Part shown: positions 1 through 11,549 of the stretch, piece after piece
How positions within the stretch are numbered: the first letter of the stretch is position 1
Layout of the letters: every line of letters starts with the position of its first letter
DNA from: Ascidia mentula
Taxonomy: Eukaryota; Chordata; Ascidiacea; Phlebobranchia; Ascidiidae
Length of the DNA stretch: 64,000 nucleotides
Direction of reading: 5' to 3'
Assembly: GCA_947561715.1 (NCBI GenBank)
Contig: OX387198.1
Span: 16,368,001 to 16,432,000, forward strand
Program-made: the position numbers and the translations under genes
The notes under the pieces: generated by a model
What the model was told of the DNA's origin: nothing
Databases searched by the model: none
The model's input: only the letters and a program-made list of their open reading frames with translations

Positions 1-354
1 ACATTTCATCTAATGTTCTCTTTTTTCAAATGCACAACTTGCGAAAAATGTTTCAGAACTTCTACGCATGTCAAAATCCACAGACGAACTCATACTGGAG
101 AAAAACCTTACAAGTGCACGATTTGCAAAAAAGAATTCACTCAAAAAGGAAATCTAAGAGTTCATCTTCAAATTCATACTGGAAAAAAACCTTTTCGTTG
201 CGATATTTGCGAAAAATGTTTTAGATCAAAGTCTGAGGTCAAAAACCATTGAGAGAAACCATACAAGTGCACATTTTGTTCAAAACTGTTCAGCATTATA
301 AGCAATCGAGACAGGCACCTCCTTATTCACACTAAAAGGAAGTCGTTGAAATAA
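1..354 (+). pseudogene. C2H2 zinc-finger gene, 3' end, third finger broken
   Basis: The frame is open from the left edge, so the 5' part lies outside the window. It encodes C2H2 fingers of the C-X2-C-X12-H-X3-H type joined by TGEKP/TGKKP linkers, typical of sequence-specific DNA-binding transcription factors. Fingers 1 and 2 are complete. Finger 3 has both cysteines and its first histidine, then an in-frame TGA at 250-252 where the rest of the finger and linker (about six residues) should be. The same frame resumes with EKPYKC and a complete fourth finger, ending at TAA 352-354. This looks like a small deletion that created a stop, so the copy is probably a pseudogene or makes a protein lacking finger 4. 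The specific family member cannot be named. Confidence 0.75.
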
Positions 355-1374
355 ATTAAATTGTCAGGAATCGTGAAGATGGAGCAAACCGATTTGATCA
401 CGAACGCAGTCGTCTCCGTTACTTTCTTATCCACATAAATAAGATGTCTAAATTTGTGTAAAAGTTCATTTTTACATTTAGCTCCAATAACATTTGTCTT
501 TTTTTCACCATGTTCCGTACGATTATTTCTGATTAATTACTAATGCATTAGCGTCAAGTATCGTTCGATGTCGTAAGTCAGTTTACGTCAACTCCGACAG
601 ATGTTGCGCTCAAAATCACCCAAATCAAATTACAAAAAACACAACACTGCATGAACTCCCGATAGAAAAGGTCACAGGGTATCGTAATCATGTCGAACCA
701 TTTAGAATCCACAATTTAAGTTTAGAGAAACACAAGATCAGCTTGGACGTAATGTCACTGCACAATCACACATGAAATTCACCACCTCAATGTTTTCAAG
801 CCTGCACACACAAACCGCTACCGACAATACACCTCACACCATCCGAAACATCAAAAACACACTGTGACCAGAACCTAATATAACAGAACGTATTGGCGAT
901 CAACTCACTCGAAAGGTTCAACGTAAACACATTCGGAACGTCTTAAAACTAAACAAGTTTCACACTAACCTAAATCTCAAACTCCACATACACAACATGC
1001 CCACACAAACATACACAGCATTCACTAACATACCATGTGTACAAGGAGTTGGTGAGCGGAAATTAGGAATACGTAACGCCACTGAAGTAAAAGTGGCCGC
1101 GAAACCGTTGTGTACTTGCTTCCCAACCAAATACTGTAATTCCATGCTCAAATTACCGGCGTGGTTCACCTTGACTTGATTGCAACACAGTTTACATTGT
1201 CCAGACTAAATGTATTTTGACGTCCCGTATGAAGCAGCCGTAGGTAATATGGAACCCAATAAATCTGCTCCATGTGCCCACATGCTTGACACCGACCACC
1301 GTATCAATTGGAAGGGGGCAAAAGAATTGAAACAATAAACAATTCTTGCGGAACGGTTGGTCGTGTTCCGCAAT
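355..1374. other. Intergenic, no gene seen
   Basis: AT-rich sequence with only short, uninformative open frames on both strands. I see no domain, tRNA or clear repeat structure. Confidence 0.5.
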
Positions 1375-1600
1375 TTTGCCTGTAACCATTCTTGACATTT
1401 GTTTCCCATGTTTGGCCGTTTGACCCGTGATTGATGTTATCCAGCTGTGTTTTAGCTGTTGCGCCCCTTTGTGCTTTTTCGTCGCTAAATTACTTGCCCT
1501 TGGGTTCGTTTTGTTCTCTGAAGAATCTTAGTCGTTCGCACAGGCGAAACGTCAGGAAATACAGTCTTTTTAACAAATGTATATATTTCTTAATTTTCAT
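1375..1600 (-). repeat. Interspersed repeat, partner of the one near 42.1 kb
   Basis: Read on the minus strand, this stretch matches 42040-42240 at many points: a TGACGTTTCGCCTG motif, a TTCTTCAGAGAA motif, GCGACGAAAAA, CAACAGCTAAAACACAGC and GGGTCAAACGGCCAAACATG occur in the same order and with similar spacing. It is therefore an old interspersed element of unknown family. No coding capacity is visible. Confidence 0.65.
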
Positions 1601-1958
1601 CAGAAAACGTCAGATTTGTATTTCACAAAAAAAATGCTTAAAACTACAGCAAAATGTCTTTATTATTTTGCCCAGGTTGAGAACCTACGTAATAGATAGT
1701 AATAGACCTAAGTAATAGATAAGCCCCTTTACATGGGCGTAAGCCCCTTTACATAGGCAGATCAATTTTATTCTAAGAAAAAATCCGCACATATTTACAT
1801 GGCGCTCACTACGCAAAAGTTTTACATGGTAACGCAACCAATTGTTTTTTCACCGTTAACGAAAAGTATATGAAATAAGGATTTTTCAACTCAAAAACGT
1901 TGGTCAATGTTTTGCTCATGACGTAACACATTGGGATTGCCTGTACCAGTGCTAATGG
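1601..1958. other. Intergenic left flank of the BEL element
   Basis: No gene is visible. A 15-bp word (TAAGCCCCTTTACAT) occurs twice, at 1720 and 1740, as a small 20-bp tandem duplication. Confidence 0.4.
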
Positions 1959-2371
1959 TGTTACAGCGAAGATTAAGTTGTCCATGTTTCCCGCCACTTT
2001 CTTTGTGACGCTTGGCGTCTATGACGTAATATTGCCCCGTACTGACCACGCTTTGCAGTGAATGTGATGTATTTGGGACTGTTCAAGTAGAATTAACTGT
2101 TTCTTTGTATTTAGAGCCAGCTGTTAATGAAACTAATTTGTTATAAATAATGAAAATGGTTTAATTTGGCCCTGGACTCCGAAAAGTTGGTACGTTGTTG
2201 TTGTTATGGTTGTAAACGTTATGTGTTGTGTTGTTATTAAGTGTATGTTCGTTTACAACAGAGAACCGATGTTGTTGAGTCAAGTCGCGTTTTCTTCGGG
2301 AAAAAATATAATGTGGTAGCTGGCACGCTCCAGGCCGTGCAAGTTCTACAAGGCGGACAACAGCTGTTACA
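1959..2371 (+). repeat. BEL/Pao left LTR
   Basis: 413 bp, TG...CA ends, nearly identical to 8319-8731. Confidence 0.95.
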
Positions 2372-2459
2372 TAAAAGTTCTCAACTTTCTTCTGGAATTG
2401 GACAATTAACGTTTCAATAGAGGAGAAAGGCTTGAAGGTTTGTTCGATAAGATACAAAA

Positions 2460-5400
2460 ATGGTTGTGACAAAGGCGACACTGAGTAAAATTGTGTCGGA
2501 CCTGAATTCACTATACCGCGAAGCTGAAGAGCTAATGGTCGATGTAAACAATGTTGACAAGGTTAAAGAAAAGAAACTGTTAATTTCCACTCTCTTTAAT
2601 GACTACATAGAGAAACACAGTACCTTTATGAGCGCTGCAAAGCGTCGAAATGCCAAAGATAAGGCAAAACAGGAACTTGCCAGTTTGGAAAAAGGCAAGG
2701 AAGAATTCGATACACGTGTGGAAGAATGGCTGAATCAATCTGCTTCGAAGAATGTAAATAGAATCAGCGTCACGTCAAAACGAACTGGCGTGACAGTTTC
2801 TACTGTGCACACCTCTAGTACCCGATCAAGTACCAGACGCAGAGAAGCTTTGGTTCGCAAGGAAATGGCCCTTTTGAAGAAACGACAGTTAGCTGAAAAG
2901 CAAAAGATAGAAGCTGAAGGTCAAAGAGTCGCAAACGAACTTGAGTTGTTGGAAGTGGAACATGAGGTGCAAGCAGCGGAGGTTGAGGTTGAAATGTGGG
3001 AAGCGCGATCGATAACTGGATCTCAGCATGAAATGATGCCAGATCGTTCGGGTTTGGATGCAGTTCAACGGCCAACCGCGCACAGTTCCGAGCCGGTAGG
3101 TAAAACCGATCCAAATATACTCACGAATCTTCCAAGGAAGGCAGCATCTCTTCCGCCGGAACACAGGCAAAATCCAGCTGTGGTACGTGAACCTAAGGGT
3201 GCGCCTAGTAGCAACCTTAATCAGCAGGTCAGTGATTTGTGCCATGTGGCAACGGTCCTAAAGGATGGGATAGACTTGCCCAAGCCTAAGTTACGACGGT
3301 AATCCTGTGGATTATACGCGATTCATAACAACATTTGATGAGCATATCGCTAACCGAGTTAGTAGTGATAGTACAAAGCTCAACTATCTTATACAATACT
3401 GTAGTGGCGAAGCAGAACGCATCATCAAGTTCTGCTCCGTCATGGAAGGATCAGAAGGATATCGTAAAGCACGACAAGTATTGCATGACAATTTTGGTCG
3501 TCCGTTTCTTATTGCTCGATCGTACATAGAAAGGCTTACACAGGGTTCCTTTCTGAAAGCAGACGATGCGAATGGTTTGCAAAGGTTGGCTCGTAACCTC
3601 GAGGAGTGTCTCGTAACGCTGACCTTTTTGCATTATTTTGCCGACATAAATAATTTTGAGAATTTACTGAGTATCGCTAAACGTTTGCCGCTTCATGTTC
3701 AACATAGATGGAAACGACGAGCTGGAGAAATTGAATTAAGTGGCGAGGAGCTACAATTTCGCCACCTTGTGGAGTTCGTGAAGTACGAAGCGTCAATTTC
3801 CAATACCATGTTCGGAAGGTTGTTGACTCCAAAGAAGGAAAGTACGCAGAGACCATTGAGGACAGTAAAGGCAACTTCGCATGCTGCTGCAGTTTGGTCT
3901 GATCGTGACCGTGGACCTTCGTCAAGTCATCAGACAGCAGGTGATGCGTGTCCTGTTTGTAATGCTGCCCATAATTTAGCACATTGTAATGGTTTCAAAC
4001 GTAAGCCTGTCGAGGATCGTCTGAAGATAGTGCGACAAGCGATCTTTGTGACAATTGTTTTGTTCGAGGTCACTTTGCAAGAGGTTGTACAGTGCAGAGT
4101 TCTTGTTCGATGGATGGTTGTTACCGTAGGCATCACACGTTGTTGCACCGAGAGTATGCGAAGACAAAGCCTCCAAGCGGTCCTTCTGGTGAGCGAGAAC
4201 AAAGTTCAGCTGGGACAAGAGGTGAAGATGTATCGCAGGCAGCGGTTGCTTCCACGTCGTGTGCAGCAAGCACATCTGCTCGACAGCAGGTTGGTCAGAA
4301 AGTGTACATGAACATTGTACCTGTAAAGGTATCTTGCAAAAATGGAAATGAAATAGAAACGTACGCGTTTTTGGACTCCGGTTCTAACTCGACCATGTGT
4401 ACAAAGAAGTTATTAGACTAGCTTGATGTTAAAGGCGATAAAATAGAGTATTCCCTTTCTACTGTAAATGGGAAGTCCCAAAACAGTAATGGAGTTGCTG
4501 CTAGTTTGTCAGTCAGGTCGTCAAATGGGTCGGATGCTGTCGACTTACCTTGCGTCATCGCCGTGGAGGACTTGCCTGTTGCTCCCAATAGATGCGAGCG
4601 AACTTGGTCTCATCTGAAAGGGATTACGTTTTCGAAGCCAGCGTATGACGAGGTGTTGCTTTTGATTGGTTTGGATGTTCCCGAAGTGTTTTGGATTGAT
4701 GAGGAGAGAAGAGGACGGCGAGGAGAACCAAGTGCTGTGAAAACGATTCTGGGTTGGTCCCTGTTTGGTCCTGCTTCATCTCTTGCTAGGGAAAACGTCC
4801 AGGTACATCATATTAATTTGTCGTGTGACTTGTTGCATGAGCAGGTAAAACGCATGTGGGAAACAGAGTTTAGGAATTTGAGTCTCGTTTCCGGCGTTGG
4901 CATGTCGAAGGAAGATAAATATGCCCTAAAGCTCATGAACGATTCTGTAGGGTTACATGGTGGGCACTACCAGCTGCGCTTGCCGTGGAGGGCAGGATCG
5001 CCACATTTGCCAAATAATCGTAAACAGGCTGTACAACGATTGAGTTACCTGAAACGCCGATTGACGAAAGATGAACAGCTTCGTCAAAGGTACACAGAGA
5101 CCGTGAATGGCTACCTCAAGCGAGGGTACGCACAACGAGTGCAGCCGGAGGAAGCTGCCGTAAACCGTGGGTGGTATTTGCCGCATCATCCGGTTGTTCA
5201 TCTGCAAAAGCCTGGGAAGGTAAGAGTCGTGTTTGATTGTGCGGCTAAGTACGCAGGGACGTCACTGAACGAGCAATTACTGCAAGGACCTGATTTGATG
5301 AACAGTCTGGTAGGGGTTCTGGTGCGATTTCGTCAGGAGTCGATCGCGTTGGTTGCCGATGTGGAGGCCATGTTTCACCAGGTTAGGGTTGACCCAGTAG

Positions 5401-8219
5401 ACACGAATTACCTGAGATTCGTATGGTGGCCTGAAGGAGACATGACAAAGGAGCCAGTTGATCACCAAATGCTGGTGCACTTATTCGGCGCGACATCATC
5501 GCCGTGTTGTGCAAGTTATTGTTTGCGTCGAACCGCTGACGACAATAGCGAAGATTTCGATGCCGAGACCGTTTCAACTGTTAAACGCAATTTTTATGTA
5601 GATGACTGTTTGAAGTCGGTTTCATCCATTTTCGAAGCAAAGAAGTTGGTGACGGAGTTGTGTGCATTGTTGCAACGCGGAGGATTCAACCTGAGAAAGT
5701 GGTTGTGCAACAAGGAAGGTGTTCTAGATTCGATGCAAAAATGTGAAGGTACATTGCAATCGTATTCATTACATACAGAAGAGCAACATGTGGAGCGTGT
5801 ACTTGGAGTAAGTTGGAATTATCAATCGGATACATTTCGATTTGATGTTAAGGTGAAAGAAAGGCCAATCACCCGCCGAGGGATTTTGTCGGTCGTGAGT
5901 TCGCTATTCGAACCATTGGGGTTTGTGGCTCCAGTGGTTTTAAAGGCTCGCCTGCTGCTGCAAGAGTTGTGTAAGAAACAGTTTGGCTGGGATGCAGAGG
6001 TTCCCGAGGACATCGCCGCCGAATGGCGTTGTTGGACTTCAGGATTGACCGAGCTGTCTTCCATTCAGATTCCAAGGTGTCTGAAGCCGCAGAACGCGGG
6101 AAGGATCATTTATCACGAGTTGCACCATTTTGCTGACGCATCGTCAAAGGGTTACGGTGCGGTTTGTTACCTCAGGACGACTGGTATTAGCGGAGTTGTT
6201 TGCTGTCGTATATTGCTTGCTAAAGCTCGACTTGCTCCCTTGAAAATGGTTTCTATTCCAAGGCTTGAGCTGACTGCGGCAACATTAGCTGTAAAACTGG
6301 ATCAAGTCTTGCGCAAAGAGCTTGACTTAAAAATTAGGAAATCGGTATTCTGGACAGATTCGACAAGTGTATTGAGATGCATTAATAATTCGTGTAAACG
6401 ATTCCCTGTTTTTGTGGCCAACAGGTTGACTAAAATTGATGAGGGATCGAGTCCAGCGCAGTGGAGATACGTCCCGACGGACCTGAATCCAGCAGATGAC
6501 GCCTCTCGAGGATTAAGTGCAAGGGCTATGGTCGAATGCGATCGCTGGTATACAGGGCCGAAGTTTTTGAGTGAAGACGAGGATGCATGGCCTGCGGACC
6601 CGTTGGATCCTGGTGAGCTGCCTGAGGAGTTTGTGTTAAAAACCCACAGGAGCGTGGCCGCTCATGTTGTAGCACCAAAGGTGGATGGCTTGAACAGACT
6701 ATTTCAGCGCTACTCGTCTTGGTGGAAGTTGAAGAAGGAAGTAGCATGGTTGCTGCGGTTTGTGAGTTACATTCGAAACAAGAAAAAGCTATTGGCTACT
6801 CCGCTGAGCGTCGACGAGCTTCAAAACGCTGAGTATGCCGTGATCAAATATGTACAAAGGATCGAGTTTCCTGATGAAATTCACGCATTAACTGCTCTCG
6901 GGGGCAAACGTACGTTGCAGGAACGCATGCCAAGGAAGATGAGCGGAAAGCTAACCTTGAAGAAACTGAACCCAGTGCTGGTTGATGGTGTTTTGCGAGT
7001 TGGAGGACGGTTGCGTCGAGCGCCAATATGCTACGATTTGAAGCATCCTGTTATATTGCCTAACAACCATCATGTTACAGATCTGATTATCGTGGATCAT
7101 CACAAGACGGTTCAGCATTCGGGAATGGGATTAACTTGGACGGCGTTGCGTCAGAAATATTGGATAGTTCGCGGTGGAACTGCTGTCAGACGGGTGCTCG
7201 GTCAATGCATATTTTGCCGCCGACGCAACTCCCCAACTGGACAGCAGATGATGGCTGATCTTCCACGCGAACGTATTACACCGAACGAACCTCCCTTCAC
7301 ATACGTGGGAGTGGACTACTTTGGTCCTCTGATTGCCAAGCAAGGTAGAAGCGAGGTAAAGCGTTATGGGTGCGTATTTACCTGCCTGACAGTTCGTGCA
7401 GTTCACATAGAAATTGCTCATTCCTTATCTGCGGATTCCTTTATCGATGCTCTGCGAAGGTTTATCGGACGTCGTGGGAGGCCAAAAAAGATATTCAGTG
7501 ACAATGGCACCAACTTTATTGGTGCTGAACGGATTTTGCGTGAGTCCTTGCAAGCTTGGAATCAAGCTCAAATCTATGAGAGTCTCAGACAACGAGGAAT
7601 CGATTGGGCTTTCAATCCACCAACTGCTAGCCACATGGGTGGGGTATGGGAGAGGCTCATTCGATCAATAAGAAGAATACTGGGCACTCTTTTGTCTGAG
7701 CAACCGACTTCGGATGAAACGCTTCGTACAGTGATGGTTGAGGTGGAGGCTATCTTGAACGCAAGACCGCTTACCCCGATTACAATGGATCCAGAAAGCG
7801 AGGAGCCGTTGACTCCCAATCATTTGCTCTTGTTCGGACGATGCGACATCTTGCCGCCCGGCGTGTTCGACAAGAAGGACAATTATGTAAGACGTCGCTG
7901 GCGCCAAACGCAATACTTGGCCGACCAGTTTTGGCGGAGGTGGACTAGAGAGTATTTACCGACGTTGCAAACGCGTCAGAAATGGACTGCGCCAACGCGT
8001 CAGAAATGGACTGCGCCAACGCGGAACCTAGCGTGTGGTGATGTTGTTCTTATCGCGGACAATTCCGTTCCGCGCGGCAGATGGCTGATGGGAAGAGTGA
8101 TTGAGACTTACCCGGATCATTTCGGATCGGTACGAAGTGTACTGGTCAAAACCAAAAATGGGACTGTTAAGCGTCCGATCGCTAAGTTGTGTGTTGTGCA
8201 AAGATCGGTCGATGGATAA
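2460..8219 (+). pseudogene. BEL/Pao gag-pol coding region (fossil)
   Basis: The coding part of the BEL element. The gag part contains the BEL gag domain with the FDEHI-like motif, followed by a cysteine/histidine-rich stretch. The pol part has the family's protease, reverse transcriptase (YVDD at about 5.6 kb), RNase H, integrase with H2C2 zinc-binding motif, and a C-terminal module with PRGRW. Domain order is that of BEL/Pao, in which integrase lies last. The region is mostly open with about three breaks, so it is treated as a fossil. Confidence 0.9.
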
Positions 8220-8318
8220 AATGTGTTAACGCTTCGTGCATGCGTTTTCTAGTGTTGTGCTCGCTGTATGTGTTGTATATAAGATGTGCTTAATGGGTTT
8301 ACACATCGGGGCCGGGTA

Positions 8319-8731
8319 TGTTACAGCGAGGATTAAGTTGTCCATGTTTCCCGCCACTTTCTTTGTGACGCTTGGCGTCTATGACGTAATATTGCCCCGT
8401 ACTGGCCACGCTTTGCAGTGAATGTGATGTATTTGGGACTGTTCAAGTAGAATTAACTGTTTCTTTGTATTTAGAGCCAGCTGTTAATGAAACTAATTTG
8501 TTATAAATAATGAAAATGGTTTAATTTGGCCCTGGACTCCGAAAAGTTGGTACGTTGTTGTTGTTATGGTTGTAAACGTTATGTGTTGTGTTCTTATTAA
8601 CTGTATGTTCGTTTACAACAGAGAACCGATGTTGTTGATTCAAGTCGCGTTTTCTTCGGGAAAAAATATAATGTGGTAGCTGGCACGCTCCAGGCCGTGC
8701 AAGTTCTACAAGGCGGACAACAGCTGTTACA
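8319..8731 (+). repeat. BEL/Pao right LTR
   Basis: 413 bp, five differences from the left LTR. Its right edge meets CGAGTTGCA, which is where similarity to 54613 onward begins. Confidence 0.95.
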
Positions 8732-9159
8732 CGAGTTGCAATTTTTGTTGCAGGTGTTGCGAAAAATATTGATGTAGATTATGAGGATTTTTAGAATTTA
8801 TAAAATTTTTGAAAATTGAATATTCTAAATATAATTGATAAAAAATAAGTAACCACACTTTTCTGATTGGATTGAAAGGTTGTGTTTTCTATTTAAACGG
8901 GTAAACGTTACTTGCATAAAGCTCACCTTAAATATCGTTACAACAATGATATAGCAAATTGCTGTGTTTGTTTTTTAAGCGGAGACTTTTTCACTGTATT
9001 TTCGCAACAAAATCGTTCTGACGTTGGGAGGTTGAACAAACACTGAAAAATCCCAAACGTGAAAATACAAAAATTCTTTTTTACCAACGGACGACAAAAC
9101 TAGCGTATACGGATTAATAAATAAAATGTTATTTTTCATTAGCGTCATTAAATTTAAGC
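8732..9159 (+). other. 5' flank of Reeler gene R1
   Basis: Non-coding. It matches 54613-55036 closely, including GATGTAGATTATGAGG and CTTGCATAAAGCTCACC, so it is the copied upstream region of the Reeler gene. The match begins exactly at the BEL right LTR. Confidence 0.7.
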
Positions 9160-10665
9160 ATGTTGCACTCTGCGTGGTTTATTGGGGCGTTGACACTTCT
9201 TGTAACAGTGGAGGGCAGAAGCAGGGGACCACCAAGATCATCTTGTGCTTCAATGAGGCCTTTGGGTCATCGTGGTGGAGGAAGGTCAAGTTCACCACTC
9301 CGTTTCGCAATAAAAGCACCAAACACAGTTGCTCCAGGGGGGAAAATATCAAGTACGCATATTGATAGATTTATATAATCCAATTATAACTGAGTTCTTT
9401 TGTGTTATAAGGATTTAGGTACCAAAAAATAATTACTTTGACACCTGTTTTGTCTTGACGTAAGCAACTTGTACGAAACTCCTAAGATTGAGTCGGCAAA
9501 CTATTAAACTCGCCCAGCAAAATCATATCCCGTCCTGCGTCACAAAATCGTTGCGGACTTGTTGTTCAGGCCGTCGATAATCTCCATAAAATTACGACTA
9601 CGGACTAAATATACCAATGTACCGGATTTACTCCGCACAAATTAATTCAAACGAAATCATTGTCGTCCTGTTTTTCAGTCGAGGTTCATGGACCTGAACA
9701 GTTCAAGGGTGTTTTCATTCAAGTACGCAAAGGAAACGCTGCAACATCTGTCGGAAAGTTTTCCAATCCTCCTCCCGGTTATCAGCTCATGAGTTGTTTT
9801 TGTGGTCCACCCAACAGCGGATGTAATGACGCGTTCGGTCATAGGAACGGGGCATTTAAAGGAATGTCTGTGAAGGCGGAATGGACAGCTCCTGCCAACT
9901 GCAACGGCGACCATGTTATAATGTAAGAAAACTTACTTTTAGTTTTAAAAATGACTTCAAATATTGAAAAATTGGGATCTTAACCATAGCCTGCAGATGC
10001 TGGCCTAGCGATCACTGTACCTTCCGTAATTAAAATATGCACCCAAACACTTTTAATAACAGGATTAGGCCGGCTGTGCGAAAATATATTCCTGGCTGGT
10101 CCTAAAACCCAGTGCCTTGTGTGCGTTTCGAGGTTAAATTATTTGTTGTCCAATTACGCGGTTTGATTAAAGGTTGGGCTTTAGTACGTTTAAATTGCAA
10201 CTAAATGGTCATCTTACAGATATAAAGTACATTGCAAAAGGATTTAAATTGTTACATACATTTTCTTTCCCACACAAGTTTTCTCAAACATTTCATTGTT
10301 GAAACTTACATAAATTTGTAAAGGAATAAACGATGTACGACCTAATAAGATATGAATTTTTCCGCTGGGAACACATTTGTATCTGCATTTAGAATATGGT
10401 TTCTTTTCTGTACAGGGCGACAGTCGTCGTACGGAAGGCAAAATATCAGACTGATATTACGAAAAACATTCGCTTTGTTCCAACCCCACCTCCACCTCCA
10501 CCACCACCAGCACCAACAAGCACGCAAAACGTAACTACGACACCTATGCCAACACCATCACAAGAACCAACTCCTGTTTCAACCACGGGAATGTCCAACA
10601 CCACTATGGCTTCTAACACAACTTCAAGCGAGGAAATGATGACACACGTACCACCGAGTGGGTAA
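9160..10665 (+). CDS. Secreted Reeler-domain protein with Pro/Thr-rich tail (R1)
   Basis: Exons 9160-9352, 9679-9922 and 10416-10665 (GT-AG, phases 1 and 2) give a 228-residue protein. It starts with a signal peptide (MLHSAWFIGALTLLVTVEG) and continues as a Reeler domain of about 135 residues: the conserved Cys after GPPRSS, APNTVAPGGKIS, FKGVFIQVRKG, VGKFSNPPPGY, a Cys pair, KAEWTAP, and the closing DHVIMATVV strand. After this comes a linker of eight prolines and a Thr/Ser-rich, mucin-like stretch. The domain is found in extracellular matrix proteins (reelin, spondins) and in insect secreted immune proteins. The frame ends at TAA 10663-10665, which overlaps a good donor (GG|GTAAAG), so a spliced longer form is possible. 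A near-identical copy lies at 55037-56557. The function here is unknown. Confidence 0.8.
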
Positions 10666-11210
10666 AGTCATAATACATTTTTTGCCTTTGTTCCGTAATT
10701 TCGTTACAAAACCGTTCCGAGAAACGAAATTTCGTTCCCAAATGAGAAAAACCGTTTCGGGAACATTATTTTTACGCAAAATTTCGTTACAGGAACATAT
10801 TTTATGCAGAAAACAATACATGGTGCGCGACCAACAAATATTATTTACATACAAAGTTTTGTAGGACAACAAACGATTAAACATTAGCAGCCTTTTTTTA
10901 ATATGCGAATTACTAAATATTTTGAAAATTATGTTTGTGAATTTATAATGTTTGCTGTAGGCTCTATTTATCCAATTCAATTTACCCATATCTCAAAATA
11001 ATTTGAGACGATAATCTAAATTTAACATAGGCCATTAGTTTATACATATAGTCTCGTAATATGACGTAGGTCTTGGTCTGCTATAAACGACCAAAGTATT
11101 TCTCTCCATTTCCGCAACGCCTTCATGGGTGTGTGCAATGAACGTAGGTCGTACGGCCTACGACAAACCAGGAGTTGCAATCAGAAACCATGTCCACGTA
11201 AGTAGTAAAG
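10666..11210 (+). other. Relic of TSR-gene intron/exon sequence downstream of R1
   Basis: Non-coding. From about 10803 it matches the T1 stretch 21195-21597 (for example GCAGAAAACAATACATGG and GACGTAGGTCTTGGTCTGC). At about 10690-10795 there are AAACGAAATTTCGTT-type palindromic words. The match to T1 stops at about 11200, at the donor of T1 exon 4. Confidence 0.65.
11127..11197 (+). pseudogene. TSR half-exon remnant
   Basis: This aligns base for base with T1 exon 4 (21527-21597), which encodes the C-terminal half of a TSR ending CNQQPCP. The frame is still open (CNQKPCP) and the donor is a good GTAAGT, but the acceptor AG has become AT, so it should not be spliced as in T1. Confidence 0.65.
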
Positions 11211-11549
11211 GGTGACAGAGTAGAGAACGGGGAGAACTTCCTTCCTGTCTCTCTGCTACTCTTTCCGGTTAGGGAGACAGGAAAGAGCACTCTTTCCGTT
11301 CTCTTTCGTATGCATTTCAAAGGGGGACATGTGTCAGGGAGATACTCACAGTTACTCATGAGCCTTCCGGTCTTGATTGGGAGTAAAATAAGATTCTCCT
11401 ATTGTTTGTCTCTTTCCGGTGTCGCAATCGTGATTCTATTTTTATCTTGAGCGTGTGAACTTTGTTTGAGATGTCCTCGCCAAGGAATTCGGGGTCACAC
11501 GCAGTTCACTGTGAGGTCGTGTGGCGTTTGTGAAACTATTTGGTAAATT
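11211..11549. other. Intergenic, short inverted repeat
   Basis: No gene seen. TTCCTGTCTC (about 11243) is followed by its complement GAGACAGGAA, a small possible hairpin. Confidence 0.4.

Larger units (their letters stand above)
1959..8731 (+). mobile_element. BEL/Pao LTR retrotransposon fossil
   Basis: A 6.8-kb element bounded by two 413-bp LTRs that begin TGTTACAG and end CTGTTACA. The LTRs differ at five positions (about 1.2%), which points to a recent insertion. The internal part carries, in order, a gag region (about 2.5-4.2 kb), an aspartic protease with a DSG motif (about 4.37 kb), reverse transcriptase with YVDD (about 5.2-5.9 kb), RNase H (about 6.1-6.5 kb), and an integrase with a zinc-binding part, a catalytic core and a BEL-type C-terminal domain (about 7.0-8.2 kb). 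A G-rich tract lies just before the right LTR. The structure is complete but the coding region has about three breaks. The 5-bp flanks (AATGG and CGAGT) do not match, so no target-site duplication is seen. Confidence 0.95.

Noticed and set aside
9160-10665. Calling the Reeler gene F-spondin (SPON1)
   Set aside because: There is a Reeler domain and nearby TSRs, but no spondin N domain, and in R1 no usable TSR exon follows.
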